Notes: generated by a model not told the origin, from the sequence alone. A stretch of 43,544 bases of DNA from Oceanotoga teriensis (GCF_003148465.1 NZ_QGGI01000019.1:1-43544), one strand, 5' to 3'; counted from the first letter of the stretch, positions 8,080 to 17,468 are shown. A program made the numbers and translations.

Positions 8080-9036
8080 ATGATAAATATATCAAAAGAA
8101 AAAATAAAAGAAATATTTAATATGAAAGATGCAATAGAATCAAATAAAGAAGCTTTTATACTTCATTCAAAAAACGAAGGAATAATACCTTTAAGAACTA
8201 ATATAGATATACCAAAATTTAAAGGACAAAGCTTATTTATGCCAGGATATATAGAAAGCTTAGACATATCTGGAATAAAAATAGTTTCTGTATTTCCAGA
8301 AAACATAAAATTAGGGAAAAATTCAATAAACTCTACTATGATTTTATTAAGTGGTAAAACAGGAGAAGTTTTAAGTACATTAGATGGAACATATTTAACT
8401 CAAATAAGAACTGGAGCAGTAGCTGGAGCTGCAACAGAAATACTCTCAAATAAAGATTCAAAAATAGGAGCATTGTTTGGAACAGGTGGTCAAGGAGAAT
8501 GTCAATTCGAAGCCATGTTAACTGCAAGAAATCTCGAAGAAATAAGAGTATTTGATATAGATGAAGAAAGATGTAATTCATTTTGTTTAGAAATGGCAAA
8601 GAAATTTTCAATAAAAGTAAAAAGTTGCAAAACTCCAAAAGAAACTGTAGAAAATGCGGATATAATAACAACAGCAACAACATCAAAAAAACCGGTATTC
8701 GATTTTAAAGATATAAAAAAAGGTGCTCATATAAATGCCATAGGTTCATATACTCCTGAAATGCAAGAAATAGATGAAAATCTAATAAAAAATGCAGACA
8801 AAATATATTTCGATTCAAAATCAGCTGTTCTAAGCGAATCTGGAGATATAATAATCCCATTAAAAAAACATATAATATCAGAACACGACTTCAAAGGTGA
8901 TATAGGAGAAGTTTTAATTAATAAGATTGAAGGTAGAAAAAATAAAGAAGAAATAACTCTTTTTAAATCCGTAGGAATATCTATTCTAGACATAGTAATG
9001 GCAAAAAAAATATATGAAAAAACTTTAAAAAAATGA
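8080..9036 (+). CDS. Ornithine cyclodeaminase / mu-crystallin family protein
   Basis: 318 residues, usual family length. The NAD-binding Rossmann motif is GALFGTGGQGECQFEAML (about 129-146), and the family signature QIRTGAVAGAATEIL precedes it. A substrate-side region, INAIGSYTPEMQEID, lies near residue 230. Family members include ornithine cyclodeaminase, alanine dehydrogenase, lysine cyclodeaminase and imine reductases, and sequence alone does not separate them. RBS is GGAGG at 8069. It is the last gene of the TrmB-led group and is followed by a terminator. Confidence 0.82.
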   Translation: MINISKEKIKEIFNMKDAIESNKEAFILHSKNEGIIPLRTNIDIPKFKGQSLFMPGYIESLDISGIKIVSVFPENIKLGKNSINSTMILLSGKTGEVLSTLDGTYLTQIRTGAVAGAATEILSNKDSKIGALFGTGGQGECQFEAMLTARNLEEIRVFDIDEERCNSFCLEMAKKFSIKVKSCKTPKETVENADIITTATTSKKPVFDFKDIKKGAHINAIGSYTPEMQEIDENLIKNADKIYFDSKSAVLSESGDIIIPLKKHIISEHDFKGDIGEVLINKIEGRKNKEEITLFKSVGISILDIVMAKKIYEKTLKK

Positions 9037-9112
9037 GGATACCTAAAAATATTAAGAAAATGGCATCCCCAAAAAAATAATCAATCAATCATATTTTATC
9101 ATATTATTTATG

Positions 9113-9144
9113 AGAGAAGAACTTTTTTTAGTTCTTCTCTTTTT
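9113..9144 (+). terminator. Terminator after the ornithine cyclodeaminase-like gene
   Basis: An 11-bp stem (AGAGAAGAACT 9113-9123 with AGTTCTTCTCT 9130-9140), T-rich loop and a run of T residues. Confidence 0.9.
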
Positions 9145-9153
9145 ATTATTTTT

Positions 9154-9167
9154 TGTAAACGATTACA
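9154..9167 (+). promoter_or_regulatory. Upstream LacI-family operator (O1)
   Basis: TGTAAACGATTACA has half-sites TGTAA/TTACA around a central CG, like the perfect copy at 9289. It lies upstream of the promoter. Confidence 0.65.
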
Positions 9168-9221
9168 TTTTTCAATGTGATAACATGATATAACGAAAAA
9201 AATCTCTATTCACAAATAATA

Positions 9222-9230
9222 TGATATAAT
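9222..9230 (+). promoter_or_regulatory. Extended -10 promoter of the glucobiose operon
   Basis: TGATATAAT fits the extended -10 form TGnTATAAT. No convincing -35 box is seen 17 nt upstream. It lies between the two operators. Confidence 0.5.
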
Positions 9231-9288
9231 CTTATAAAATAGCTGTATTTAGAAGTTGAAAAACGATGAATTTAGAAATATAATTTTA

Positions 9289-9304
9289 TTGTAATCGATT
9301 ACAA
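9289..9304 (+). promoter_or_regulatory. Proximal LacI-family operator (O2)
   Basis: TTGTAATCGATTACAA is a perfect 16-bp palindrome with the central CG typical of LacI/GalR sites, placed just before the ribosome binding site (GAGGTG at 9307). Its centre is 136 bp from that of O1, about 13 helical turns, which would suit DNA looping by a tetramer or adjacent dimers. Confidence 0.75.
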
Positions 9305-9320
9305 AAGAGGTGTTTTCAAA

Positions 9321-10277
9321 ATGAATATAAAAGAAATAGCTAAATTGGCCAATGTATCAGTCGCAACAGTTTCAAGAGTAATAAATAATTCCAATTCTGT
9401 AAAAGAAAGTACAAAAATTAAAGTATTAAAAGTAATATCTGATCATAATTACAAACCAGATGCTATAGCAAAATCTTTAAGAAAAAAATCAACAGGTATT
9501 TATAGCATAATATTTTCGGTTAACACAGATAAAATATTTGAAGCCGATTATTCTCAAGAACTTGTACAAGGTGCTTTATCTTACTTTTCAAAACATGAAT
9601 TAAAATTAATAGTGGATACTCATGGAAATCAAAAAGATCTAATAAATTATTATAAATCTATAATAGATAGCAAAATTGTAGATGGTTTCGTAATTCTTGA
9701 TTTAAGGGAAAATGACCCAAGGATAGATTTTTTAAACTCTGAAAACTTTCCATATATAGTGATAGGAAGAAATTCAAAAAACAATTTTAATTATATAGAT
9801 TCAGACAATGAATCGGGAGCATTCACAGCAATAGAACATTTATATCAAAAAAATTGTAAAAATATACTTCACATAGCAGGAAATAAAAATAATCCCGTTG
9901 TTGATAAAAGAATTGAAGGTTCTTTAAAAGCTTCAAAACTACATAACATAAATATGGATATACTATACTCTGATTTTTCAGAAGAAAAAGCATTTGAGAT
10001 ATATTTAAAAAATAAAGAAAAATACGATGGTATGTTTTTTGAATCAGATAAAATGGCTATTAAAATTTTAAATGAAATAAAAAAACCTGAAATACCCATG
10101 ATAGGATTTGATAATATAATGCTTTCAAAATATTTTGATCTCACAACCATAAATCAAAATATTTTTGAAATTGGATATAATGCAGCCAAGAATCTTCATA
10201 AATTGTCTCAAGGACAAAAAATAAATTCTATAATAATCCCAACAGATTTAATTGAAAGGGGAAGCACTAACTTATAA
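9321..10277 (+). CDS. LacI-family transcriptional repressor
   Basis: 318 residues. The N-terminal HTH (NIKEIAKLANVSVATVSRVIN, then the hinge helix near PDAIAKSLRKKS) is canonical LacI. The remainder is a periplasmic-binding-protein-like effector domain (about 60-318; VDGFVILD, FPYIVIGR, GFDNIMLSKYFDLTTI). It is first in an operon encoding a sugar ABC importer, beta-phosphoglucomutase and a GH65 phosphorylase, so the effector is probably the imported disaccharide or a breakdown product. The two palindromes upstream suggest autoregulation. The stop is followed after 15 nt by the binding-protein gene. Confidence 0.9.
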   Translation: MNIKEIAKLANVSVATVSRVINNSNSVKESTKIKVLKVISDHNYKPDAIAKSLRKKSTGIYSIIFSVNTDKIFEADYSQELVQGALSYFSKHELKLIVDTHGNQKDLINYYKSIIDSKIVDGFVILDLRENDPRIDFLNSENFPYIVIGRNSKNNFNYIDSDNESGAFTAIEHLYQKNCKNILHIAGNKNNPVVDKRIEGSLKASKLHNINMDILYSDFSEEKAFEIYLKNKEKYDGMFFESDKMAIKILNEIKKPEIPMIGFDNIMLSKYFDLTTINQNIFEIGYNAAKNLHKLSQGQKINSIIIPTDLIERGSTNL

Positions 10278-10292
10278 GAGGAGGAACAAACA

Positions 10293-11504
10293 ATGAAAAA
10301 AATATTGGTATTATTCATACTCATTTCAATAATAACTGCATTTTCTGCGGTAGAAATAAAAATTTCTGGATGGCCTGGCAATCCAAATGAAGAAACAGCC
10401 ATGATGAAAGTAGTAGAAAATTTTAATAATACTCACAAAGATATTAAAGTTGTATGGGACCCAATTCCAGGAGACTATAAACAAACTCTTTTAACAAGAC
10501 TATCAGCAGGAACAGCTCCAGATATATTTTATATAGACATAAGTTATTTTCAAGAATTCGCAAATAAAAATGTCTTATTACCTTTAGATTTATATGTAAA
10601 AAAAGATAATTATGATATAGATGATTTTTATGAGAACTTAATAGATGGATTCACATCAAACAACAGATTATATGGAATTCCAAAAGACTTCTCAACACTT
10701 GCATTATACTACAATGAAGAAATTTTTGATAAATACGATGTTGAATATCCTACATCAAATGATACATGGCAAGACTTTTTATCAAAAGCTCAAAAATTAA
10801 AACAGAATGGATATGAAACACCTTTAGTTTTAGATGCAGACTTCAATAGAGCAATACCTTTCATAATTGGAAATGATGGAAAATTAGTAAATGATGATTT
10901 ATCAACAGCAATAACTTCTCAAAAATCTATTGAGGGAATTGAATTTTATGTTAATCTAATAAACAAATATGGAGTAGGGTTTGAACCTTCAAATGTTGGA
11001 TCTGGATGGATTGGAGAAGCAATAGCAAACTCAAAAGTAGCAATGGGAATGTCTGGTCCATGGACAAAAGGATTTATAGAAGAACAATACCCAGACATGA
11101 AAGATAAAATAAAAGTAGTAGAATTACCTGTTGGTAAAAAAAGAGCAAGTATGATATATACAGTATCATGGTCAATAAACAGACAAACAAAAAACAGACA
11201 AGAAGCTTGGGAAGTACTAAAATACCTAACAACAGAAGGGCAAAAGGTTTTTACAGAAAGAACAAGTATACTACCATCAAGAAAATCATTAGCTCAAAAT
11301 ATAAAAAATAATTCAAATAAAGTATTTTTTGATTCCGTTGAATATGGAATACCTTGGACAGTTCCAACAAAAACCGGAATATTTTCAAGAGCAAATGATC
11401 AAATAAATTCCTTATTAAAGGACCTATTCTATAATAAAATAACTATAGAAGAAGCTCAAAATATAATAAACCAAAAATATGATGAATGGAATAGTTCTAA
11501 TTAA
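10293..11504 (+). CDS. Sugar ABC transporter substrate-binding protein (family 1)
   Basis: 403 residues with a Sec signal peptide (positive MKK, hydrophobic core to about 18, cleavage after FSA) and no lipobox cysteine, as is common for Thermotogota binding proteins. The mature start VEIKISGWPGNP and later GTAPDIFYIDI, YGIPKDFSTLALYYNEEIF and MGMSGPWTKGF are family-1 (MalE-like) patterns; tryptophan-rich spots probably stack on sugar rings. GAGGAGG at 10279-10285 is the RBS. A hairpin follows the stop, probably giving this gene more mRNA than the permeases. Confidence 0.9.
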   Translation: MKKILVLFILISIITAFSAVEIKISGWPGNPNEETAMMKVVENFNNTHKDIKVVWDPIPGDYKQTLLTRLSAGTAPDIFYIDISYFQEFANKNVLLPLDLYVKKDNYDIDDFYENLIDGFTSNNRLYGIPKDFSTLALYYNEEIFDKYDVEYPTSNDTWQDFLSKAQKLKQNGYETPLVLDADFNRAIPFIIGNDGKLVNDDLSTAITSQKSIEGIEFYVNLINKYGVGFEPSNVGSGWIGEAIANSKVAMGMSGPWTKGFIEEQYPDMKDKIKVVELPVGKKRASMIYTVSWSINRQTKNRQEAWEVLKYLTTEGQKVFTERTSILPSRKSLAQNIKNNSNKVFFDSVEYGIPWTVPTKTGIFSRANDQINSLLKDLFYNKITIEEAQNIINQKYDEWNSSN

Positions 11505-11537
11505 TATAGGGGGGATAAAAAATCCCCCTTATATTTT
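11504..11537 (+). terminator. Hairpin between binding-protein and permease genes (attenuator or mRNA stabiliser)
   Basis: A 13-bp stem (11504-11516 with 11522-11534, one G-T pair, five consecutive G-C pairs) and a short T run begin at the last base of the stop codon. The permease gene starts 16 nt beyond, so termination is probably partial. It may also protect the upstream mRNA from 3' decay. Confidence 0.7.
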
Positions 11538-11552
11538 AAAAGAGGTGAAAAA

Positions 11553-12722
11553 ATGAAAAGATCTACAAAAGAAGCCATAACAGGATATATATTTTCAGCT
11601 CCAATATTATTAACAGTTATAATATTTACATTCTATCCAATAATTGCAGTGTTTTATTATAGTTTTACTAATTATCAACCATTAGAAGCTCAAAAATTCA
11701 ATAATTTAGTCAATCCTCAAGAAGCGTTAGAATTTAATACTGGATATTTTTCAGACGAATTAAATGATGTGAGTTTAGAAGAATTACAACAAAATTTTGA
11801 TATACTAACCTTTATAGAATTAGATGTTGGTGTCAATCTCGATGAAGAATCAAAAACAAGCATAAAAAAGTATTTTGATACTCAAAAATTATTAAAAGAT
11901 TTTAAAAATAAAAAATTAAATCATGAAACAAAAGTTTCAACATTTATGTCTGAATATATGCTAAAAGATTCTAATAAATTCAAAAAATACATTCCAAACT
12001 TCATAGGCTTTAAAAATTTCAAAAAAATGTTTTCAGATCCATATTTTACAATCTCTTTATTTAATGCAATATTATATGCTTTAATAGTTGTACCTGTTCA
12101 AACTATACTGGCAGTTTTACTTGCAGTTGCTGCAAATTCAAAAATAAAAGGGGTTAGTTTTTTTAAAACAACATTTTTTATACCTTCAATAACCTCTTCA
12201 GCGGCAATTTCAATGATTTTTTGGTTAATATATTCTAAACCTGGAGTATTGAATCGATTATTAACAAGTTTTTTTGGATGGGCCGGATATCAGCCAGTTG
12301 ATTGGTTAAACGAACCTAATACTGCATTATTTGCAATAATGATAATGAATATATGGACAACTGCTGGATATTTTATGATAACTTTCTTAGCGGGATTACA
12401 AGATATATCTCCATCGATATATGAAGCTGCGAAAATTGATGGTGCAAAAGATGGAAAAATTTTCTGGAAAATAACAATGCCAATGCTAAAACCCCAAATA
12501 CTTTTTGTAATGATAATGGGAACTATTGGATGTTTACAAGTATTCGACCAAATATATTTCTTGATAAAAAATATGAGAAATATAACAATCTCATATTACA
12601 TATACAAAAATGCTTTTGAATATGGAAATATGGGTTATGCCTCTGCTCTTGCAGTTATACTCTTTGGAATAATACTATTAATAACATTCATTCAAAAAAA
12701 ATTCTTTAAAGAAGAGTATTGA
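11553..12722 (+). CDS. Sugar ABC transporter permease, MalF type
   Basis: 389 residues, longer than the usual ~300 for this family. TM1 lies at about 10-35 (SAPILLTVIIFTFYPIIAVFYYSFTNY). Residues about 45-150 are an extra hydrophilic, acidic stretch, and the usual NFKKMFSDP motif resumes after it. The remaining five TM segments follow, with the EAA loop EAAKIDGAKDGKIFWKITMP that docks the ATPase. The extra loop sits where MalF has its periplasmic P2 domain. RBS is GAGGTG at 11542. The overlap or near-contact with the next gene indicates coupling. Confidence 0.9.
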   Translation: MKRSTKEAITGYIFSAPILLTVIIFTFYPIIAVFYYSFTNYQPLEAQKFNNLVNPQEALEFNTGYFSDELNDVSLEELQQNFDILTFIELDVGVNLDEESKTSIKKYFDTQKLLKDFKNKKLNHETKVSTFMSEYMLKDSNKFKKYIPNFIGFKNFKKMFSDPYFTISLFNAILYALIVVPVQTILAVLLAVAANSKIKGVSFFKTTFFIPSITSSAAISMIFWLIYSKPGVLNRLLTSFFGWAGYQPVDWLNEPNTALFAIMIMNIWTTAGYFMITFLAGLQDISPSIYEAAKIDGAKDGKIFWKITMPMLKPQILFVMIMGTIGCLQVFDQIYFLIKNMRNITISYYIYKNAFEYGNMGYASALAVILFGIILLITFIQKKFFKEEY

Positions 12723-12733
12723 GAGGTGAAAAT

Positions 12734-13624
12734 ATGAAAAATAAGTGGAAAACGGCAAGAACCATTTCATATATAATATTAATATTATATGCAATAATAT
12801 CTTTATTTCCATTCTTTTGGGCGATAATAGTATCTATGACACCCTTAACTTATACAGATGCACAAAATGTAGAGCGTGGTGTAGATATAATGCAATGGCC
12901 ACCAAAAATAGATCTTTTTAGTTCTGAACCTTCTGCCTTTGGAGCACCTTTAAGCTTTCAAAATTATTTTAAAATATTTGAAGTTGTTCCATTATATGGA
13001 AGGTGGATAATAAATACAGTACTATATGCAGTACTATTAACAATAGGAAATATAATTTTTGATACCCTTGGAGGATATGCTTTTGCAAGATTAAAATTCC
13101 CATTTAAAAATTTCTTATTCACTATGATACTTGCAACACTGATGATCCCATCACAAGTAACTATGATTCCTCAATATAATCTTATGGTCAAATTAAATCT
13201 TGTAAACACCTATCCAGGACTTGTAATACCAAAATTATCAAATATCTTTGGATTGTTTTTGATGAGACAATTTTTCTTAAGTTTTCCAAAAGAACTTGAA
13301 GAAGCCGCAAGAATAGATGGTGCTGGTATATTAAAAACATACTTTAAAATAGTACTTCCAAATTCGAAACCTGCAATAGCAGCATTGTCAATATATACAT
13401 TTTTAGGAGCATGGAATGATTTCCAATGGCCTCTAATAATAACCTCCCAAAAAGAAATGTATACATTAACAATGGGTTTAAATTTCTTTAAATCATCTTA
13501 TTATACATTTTGGCAATACCTAATGGCTGGCTCTATTTTAATGACAATACCTATGATAATAATATTTTTATCTTTTCAGAAACAATTTGTAGAAACAGGA
13601 AAGGTATCCGCAATAAAAGGCTAA
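12734..13624 (+). CDS. Sugar ABC transporter permease, MalG type
   Basis: About 296 residues and six TM segments, with EAARIDGAGILKTYFKIVLP as the ATPase-docking loop. The ATG at 12734 is chosen because GAGAGGTG at 12721-12728 is a good ribosome binding site; the in-frame TTG at 12719 lies before that site. A moderate insertion (about residues 35-75) lies in the first periplasmic loop. No ATP-binding subunit is encoded in this operon, so a shared MsmK/UgpC-like ATPase from elsewhere is expected. Confidence 0.9.
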   Translation: MKNKWKTARTISYIILILYAIISLFPFFWAIIVSMTPLTYTDAQNVERGVDIMQWPPKIDLFSSEPSAFGAPLSFQNYFKIFEVVPLYGRWIINTVLYAVLLTIGNIIFDTLGGYAFARLKFPFKNFLFTMILATLMIPSQVTMIPQYNLMVKLNLVNTYPGLVIPKLSNIFGLFLMRQFFLSFPKELEEAARIDGAGILKTYFKIVLPNSKPAIAALSIYTFLGAWNDFQWPLIITSQKEMYTLTMGLNFFKSSYYTFWQYLMAGSILMTIPMIIIFLSFQKQFVETGKVSAIKG

Positions 13625-13638
13625 AAGGAGGAAACAAA

Positions 13639-14280
13639 ATGATAAAAGCATGTATATTTGATTTAGACGGGGTAATAGTTGATACTGCAAAATATCATTA
13701 CCTCGCTTGGAAAAGACTTGCAGAAGAGTTGAATATAAACTTTAATGAAGAAGATAATGAAAGATTAAAAGGCGTTAGTCGTATGAAATCATTAGACATA
13801 ATATTAGAAATCGGAAATATTACATTAAAGGAATCAGAAAAACTAGAATTTGCAGACAAAAAAAATAAATGGTACAGAGAATATATATTAAAAATGGAAG
13901 AAACTGAAATACTTCCAGGGGTTAAAATTTTTTTAAATCAATTAAAACAAAATAATTTAAAAATAGCAATAGGGTCGGCAAGCAAAAATGCACTTACAAT
14001 ACTTCAAAGACTAAATTTGATAGATATATTCGATTCCATAATAGATGGAAATAAAGTGAGTAAAGCAAAACCCGATCCAGAAGTATTCATAAAAGCAGCA
14101 CAAGAAATGCATATCAAACCTGAAGAATGTGTCGTTTTTGAAGATTCTATAGCTGGTATACAAGCTGCAAAAATAGGACAAATGAAAACTATTGGTGTAG
14201 GAAACCATCAAACATTAAAAGAAGCCGATAAAATAATAAATGGATTCAAAAATATAGACTTAAAAATATTAGAATTTTAG
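13639..14280 (+). CDS. pgmB: Beta-phosphoglucomutase (HAD superfamily)
   Basis: 213 residues, normal length. It converts beta-glucose 1-phosphate, the product of inverting GH65 phosphorylases, to glucose 6-phosphate. HAD motif I, FDLDGVIVDT, gives nucleophile D8 and acid/base D10; the helical cap follows (residues 15-85), then motif II (IAIGSASKNA), the motif III lysine region (SKAKPDPEVF) and motif IV (VVFEDSIAGIQAAK). The ATG at 13639 follows AAAGGAGG. Placement directly before GH65 strongly supports the assignment. It stops with TAG. Confidence 0.93.
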   Translation: MIKACIFDLDGVIVDTAKYHYLAWKRLAEELNINFNEEDNERLKGVSRMKSLDIILEIGNITLKESEKLEFADKKNKWYREYILKMEETEILPGVKIFLNQLKQNNLKIAIGSASKNALTILQRLNLIDIFDSIIDGNKVSKAKPDPEVFIKAAQEMHIKPEECVVFEDSIAGIQAAKIGQMKTIGVGNHQTLKEADKIINGFKNIDLKILEF

Positions 14281-14289
14281 GAGGATACA

Positions 14290-16542
14290 ATGAACTGGGA
14301 AATACATGACAAAAAATATAATTTAAAAAATGTACAAAAATATGAAACATTATTTACCCTCGCAAATGGATATAGAGGCATAAGAGGTTATAATGAACTC
14401 TCTTCATTTGATAATAGAGGAAACTTTGTAGCTGGAATATTTGATAAATCAAATGCCCAAGTAAAAGAAATAGTAAATCTTCCAGATCCTTTAGAATTTA
14501 AAATATATTCAGAAGATGAAATAATAACTTTAGATTCAACAGAAATATTAAAATATGATAGATATCTAAACATGAAAGAAGCAACTCTAAATTTAGAAAC
14601 AGAATTAAAAACTCCAAAAGGCAAGATAATAAATATTAAATCAAAAAGATTCGTAAGCAGATTTGATGAACATTTAATGATGATAAAATATGAAATAACC
14701 CCAATAAATTTTGATGGGAAACTGACAATACAAAATACAATAAACTCTAATATAACTAATTCAAAATTCGATCCTATAAATAAATCAAAACATTATAAAA
14801 CCGATGAAATAAAAGATTTAGAAAATGGATTATATTTACAAGTCAAAACAAATGATAGTAAATCAATTATTTCTCAATGGACAGGACTTTATTCAGAAAA
14901 TATAAAAAACAGAAAATTTTATGATTTAGAAACACTCGTAGAAGAAGTATACGAAATATATGTAAAAAAAAGTAGGACTTATAAAATACAAAAAAATTGT
15001 TTAATACATACTTCAAGAAATTCTAAAACTCCAAAAAAAAATATATTAAATGATATAAAATTATATAAAAATTCAAGCTTTGAAGAAGAATTCAAAAAAC
15101 ATATAAAAGAAATGCAAAAAATATGGAAAAAAATAGATATAACAATTGATGGTGATGATAAAGCACAAACTGGTTTAAGATTTAATCTATTCCATCTGAT
15201 ATCATGTGCATATCAAAAAGATCCAACAGTCAGTATAGGTGCAAAAGGATTACATGGCGAAGGATATAAAGGCCATATATTTTGGGATACAGAAATATTT
15301 ATGTTACCATTTTTTACATATACTTATCCAGAAATTGCAAGATCTCTATTACTCTATAGATTCAACACTTTAAAAGGTGCAAAAGAAAATGCAAAAAATA
15401 ATGGTTATAATGGTGCACAATTCCCATGGGAATCAGCAGATATAGGCCTTGAAGAAACTCCAAAATGGGGAATAGACTATCTCGGTAATCCCGTAAGAAT
15501 ATGGACTGGAGATGAAGAATTTCATATAAGTTCAGATATAGCTCTTGCATATTGGCAATATTTCAAAGCAACAAATGATAAAGAGTTTATGGAAAATTAT
15601 GGATATGAAATATTTATTGAAACCACAAAATTCTGGGAATCTCGATTAACTCACAATGAGGATAAAGATTATTATGAAATAAAAAAAGTAATAGGTCCTG
15701 ACGAATTCCATGAACACGTAGACAATAATTTCTATACAAATTACCTCGCAAAATGGAATATAAAAAAATGTTGTGAAATAATAGAAAAATATAAAATAGA
15801 ATCCCCTAAAAAATACGAAGATTTGATAAAAAAGACAAACATATCAGAAAAAAACATAAACAACTGGAAAAATATTTATAAAAAAATATTTTTATCTTCA
15901 AAAAACGATATAATAGAGCAATTTGAAGGCTACTTCAATTTAAAAGATTATAAAATAAAAAAATATGATGAAAATGAAATGCCTTTATGGCCAGAAAACA
16001 TAGAATTAGACAAACTAAATCAAACACAATTAATAAAACAACCAGATGTGATAATGTTATTATTAATTTTAGGTGAAGAATTCGAAGAAGAAATAAAAAG
16101 AAAAAACTATGAATATTATGAAAAAAGAACAATGCATAAATCTTCTTTAAGTCCATCTATGTATTCAATAATGGGTTTAAAAATTGGAGATACACATAAT
16201 GCCTATAATTATTTTATAAAAACCATAATGACAGATATACAAGATAATCAAAAAAACACAGCACTTGGATTGCATGCAGCTTCTACTGGTGGTTCATGGC
16301 AAAGTATAGTTTATGGATTTGGAGGATTTTCAATAGATAAAAATAATATTCCAAATTTTAATCCATGGATACCCAAAAAATGGAAAAGCCTAAATTACAA
16401 AATTAATTGGCAAAATAATGTATTAAATATAAACATAACAGAAAATACAATAATTATAAATTCCGAAAGAGAAATTGAAATAAAAATTAAAAATAAATCG
16501 CACAAATTAAAAAAAGGTACAAATAAATTTTATTTAAATTAA
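14290..16542 (+). CDS. Glycoside hydrolase family 65 disaccharide phosphorylase (kojibiose/nigerose/trehalose/maltose type)
   Basis: A 750-residue cytoplasmic enzyme that splits an alpha-glucobiose with phosphate into beta-glucose 1-phosphate and glucose. The N-terminal beta-sandwich shows ETLFTLANGYRGIRG and FVAGIFDK. The (alpha/alpha)6 catalytic barrel carries GAKGLHGEGYKGHIFWDTEIF and the catalytic acid E472 in IGPDEFHEHVDNN. The phosphate-side region is YEKRTMHKSSLSPS followed by GLHAASTGGSWQSIVYGFGGF. A C-terminal beta domain ends the protein. Operon partners (ABC importer, pgmB) fit. The exact linkage specificity cannot be read reliably. RBS AGGAGG at 14279 overlaps the pgmB stop. Confidence 0.9.
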   Translation: MNWEIHDKKYNLKNVQKYETLFTLANGYRGIRGYNELSSFDNRGNFVAGIFDKSNAQVKEIVNLPDPLEFKIYSEDEIITLDSTEILKYDRYLNMKEATLNLETELKTPKGKIINIKSKRFVSRFDEHLMMIKYEITPINFDGKLTIQNTINSNITNSKFDPINKSKHYKTDEIKDLENGLYLQVKTNDSKSIISQWTGLYSENIKNRKFYDLETLVEEVYEIYVKKSRTYKIQKNCLIHTSRNSKTPKKNILNDIKLYKNSSFEEEFKKHIKEMQKIWKKIDITIDGDDKAQTGLRFNLFHLISCAYQKDPTVSIGAKGLHGEGYKGHIFWDTEIFMLPFFTYTYPEIARSLLLYRFNTLKGAKENAKNNGYNGAQFPWESADIGLEETPKWGIDYLGNPVRIWTGDEEFHISSDIALAYWQYFKATNDKEFMENYGYEIFIETTKFWESRLTHNEDKDYYEIKKVIGPDEFHEHVDNNFYTNYLAKWNIKKCCEIIEKYKIESPKKYEDLIKKTNISEKNINNWKNIYKKIFLSSKNDIIEQFEGYFNLKDYKIKKYDENEMPLWPENIELDKLNQTQLIKQPDVIMLLLILGEEFEEEIKRKNYEYYEKRTMHKSSLSPSMYSIMGLKIGDTHNAYNYFIKTIMTDIQDNQKNTALGLHAASTGGSWQSIVYGFGGFSIDKNNIPNFNPWIPKKWKSLNYKINWQNNVLNINITENTIIINSEREIEIKIKNKSHKLKKGTNKFYLN

Positions 16543-16609
16543 AAAATCTCCCAAATTATTATATAATATATATGAATAAAAAAACATATATTATTAGGAG
16601 GGGATTAAT

Positions 16610-17422
16610 ATGAATGAAACAACCGCAGCAATAATAAGCTGGATTGTAAGAATTGGCATAAGTTTTATAATATTTATAGTGGCAAAAATGCTTTCTGGAA
16701 TAATATATAAAACTATGCTGAAACTATCTGAAAAAAACTCAAAAATAAATCTTCAGTACAAAAAAACCATGAAAACACTTTTAGATATAGGATTATATAC
16801 ACTTGCAATCTTTATAATAGTCTCAGTTTTATTTAAAAATCTTGCACCTGTATTGGCTGGATTGGGTGCATCAAGTATAATAATAGGTTTTGCTATAAAA
16901 GAACCTTTTGAAAACTTAATATGTGGAATATTAATAATGGTAAACAAACTAATAATCGAAGGTGAAGCAGTCGAAATAAACGGAAACTCAGGTTCTATAT
17001 CAGAAATAAAATTAAATCATGTCATATTAAAAACATGGGATGGAAAATTAATAAATATACCAAGTAAATCCGTTTGGTCATCAACAGTTACACATTTCTG
17101 GCCTGAAAACATAAGAAGAAATGAAATATCTGTTGGAGTAGCTTATGATACAGATTTAAACAAAGCCATGAAAATCCTCGAAGAATCTGTAAACTCTTAT
17201 GAAAAATTATATTCAGATGATTCTCATAAACCTATGATATTATTCACTGGTTATGGTTCTTCATCAATAGACTTCATAATAAGATATTGGGCAGAAAGAG
17301 AAAACTACATAACCTCAACAACAGAAATAGCAAAAATTATAAAAACAAAATTTGATGAAAATAATATAGAAATTCCTTTCAATCAATTAGATCTTCATAT
17401 AAAAGATGGCAATATACAATAA
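16610..17422 (+). CDS. mscS: MscS-family small-conductance mechanosensitive channel
   Basis: 270 residues. Three N-terminal TM helices end in the glycine/alanine-rich pore helix (LAPVLAGLGASSIIIGFAIKEPFENLICGILIM), followed by the beta domain (GEAVEINGNSGSISEIKL, GKLINIPSKSVWSS) and the alpha/beta vestibule. Length matches E. coli MscS (286). It relieves hypo-osmotic shock, which fits a saline habitat. RBS is GGAGGGG at 16596. A TATAAT (16562) lies upstream but without a clear -35 box. Confidence 0.92.
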   Translation: MNETTAAIISWIVRIGISFIIFIVAKMLSGIIYKTMLKLSEKNSKINLQYKKTMKTLLDIGLYTLAIFIIVSVLFKNLAPVLAGLGASSIIIGFAIKEPFENLICGILIMVNKLIIEGEAVEINGNSGSISEIKLNHVILKTWDGKLINIPSKSVWSSTVTHFWPENIRRNEISVGVAYDTDLNKAMKILEESVNSYEKLYSDDSHKPMILFTGYGSSSIDFIIRYWAERENYITSTTEIAKIIKTKFDENNIEIPFNQLDLHIKDGNIQ

Positions 17423-17449
17423 TCGGAGAGTTATCTCTCCGATTATTTT
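17420..17449 (+). terminator. Terminator after mscS
   Basis: A perfect 11-bp stem (17420-17430 with 17435-17445), TTAT loop and T tail. The stem includes the mscS stop codon. Confidence 0.93.
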
Positions 17450-17468
17450 AATATTAATAATAAACACA

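Noticed and set aside
16563-16594. Hairpin upstream of mscS
   Set aside because: The ATATATG/CATATAT pairing is weak, only A-T rich, and expected by chance in this composition.
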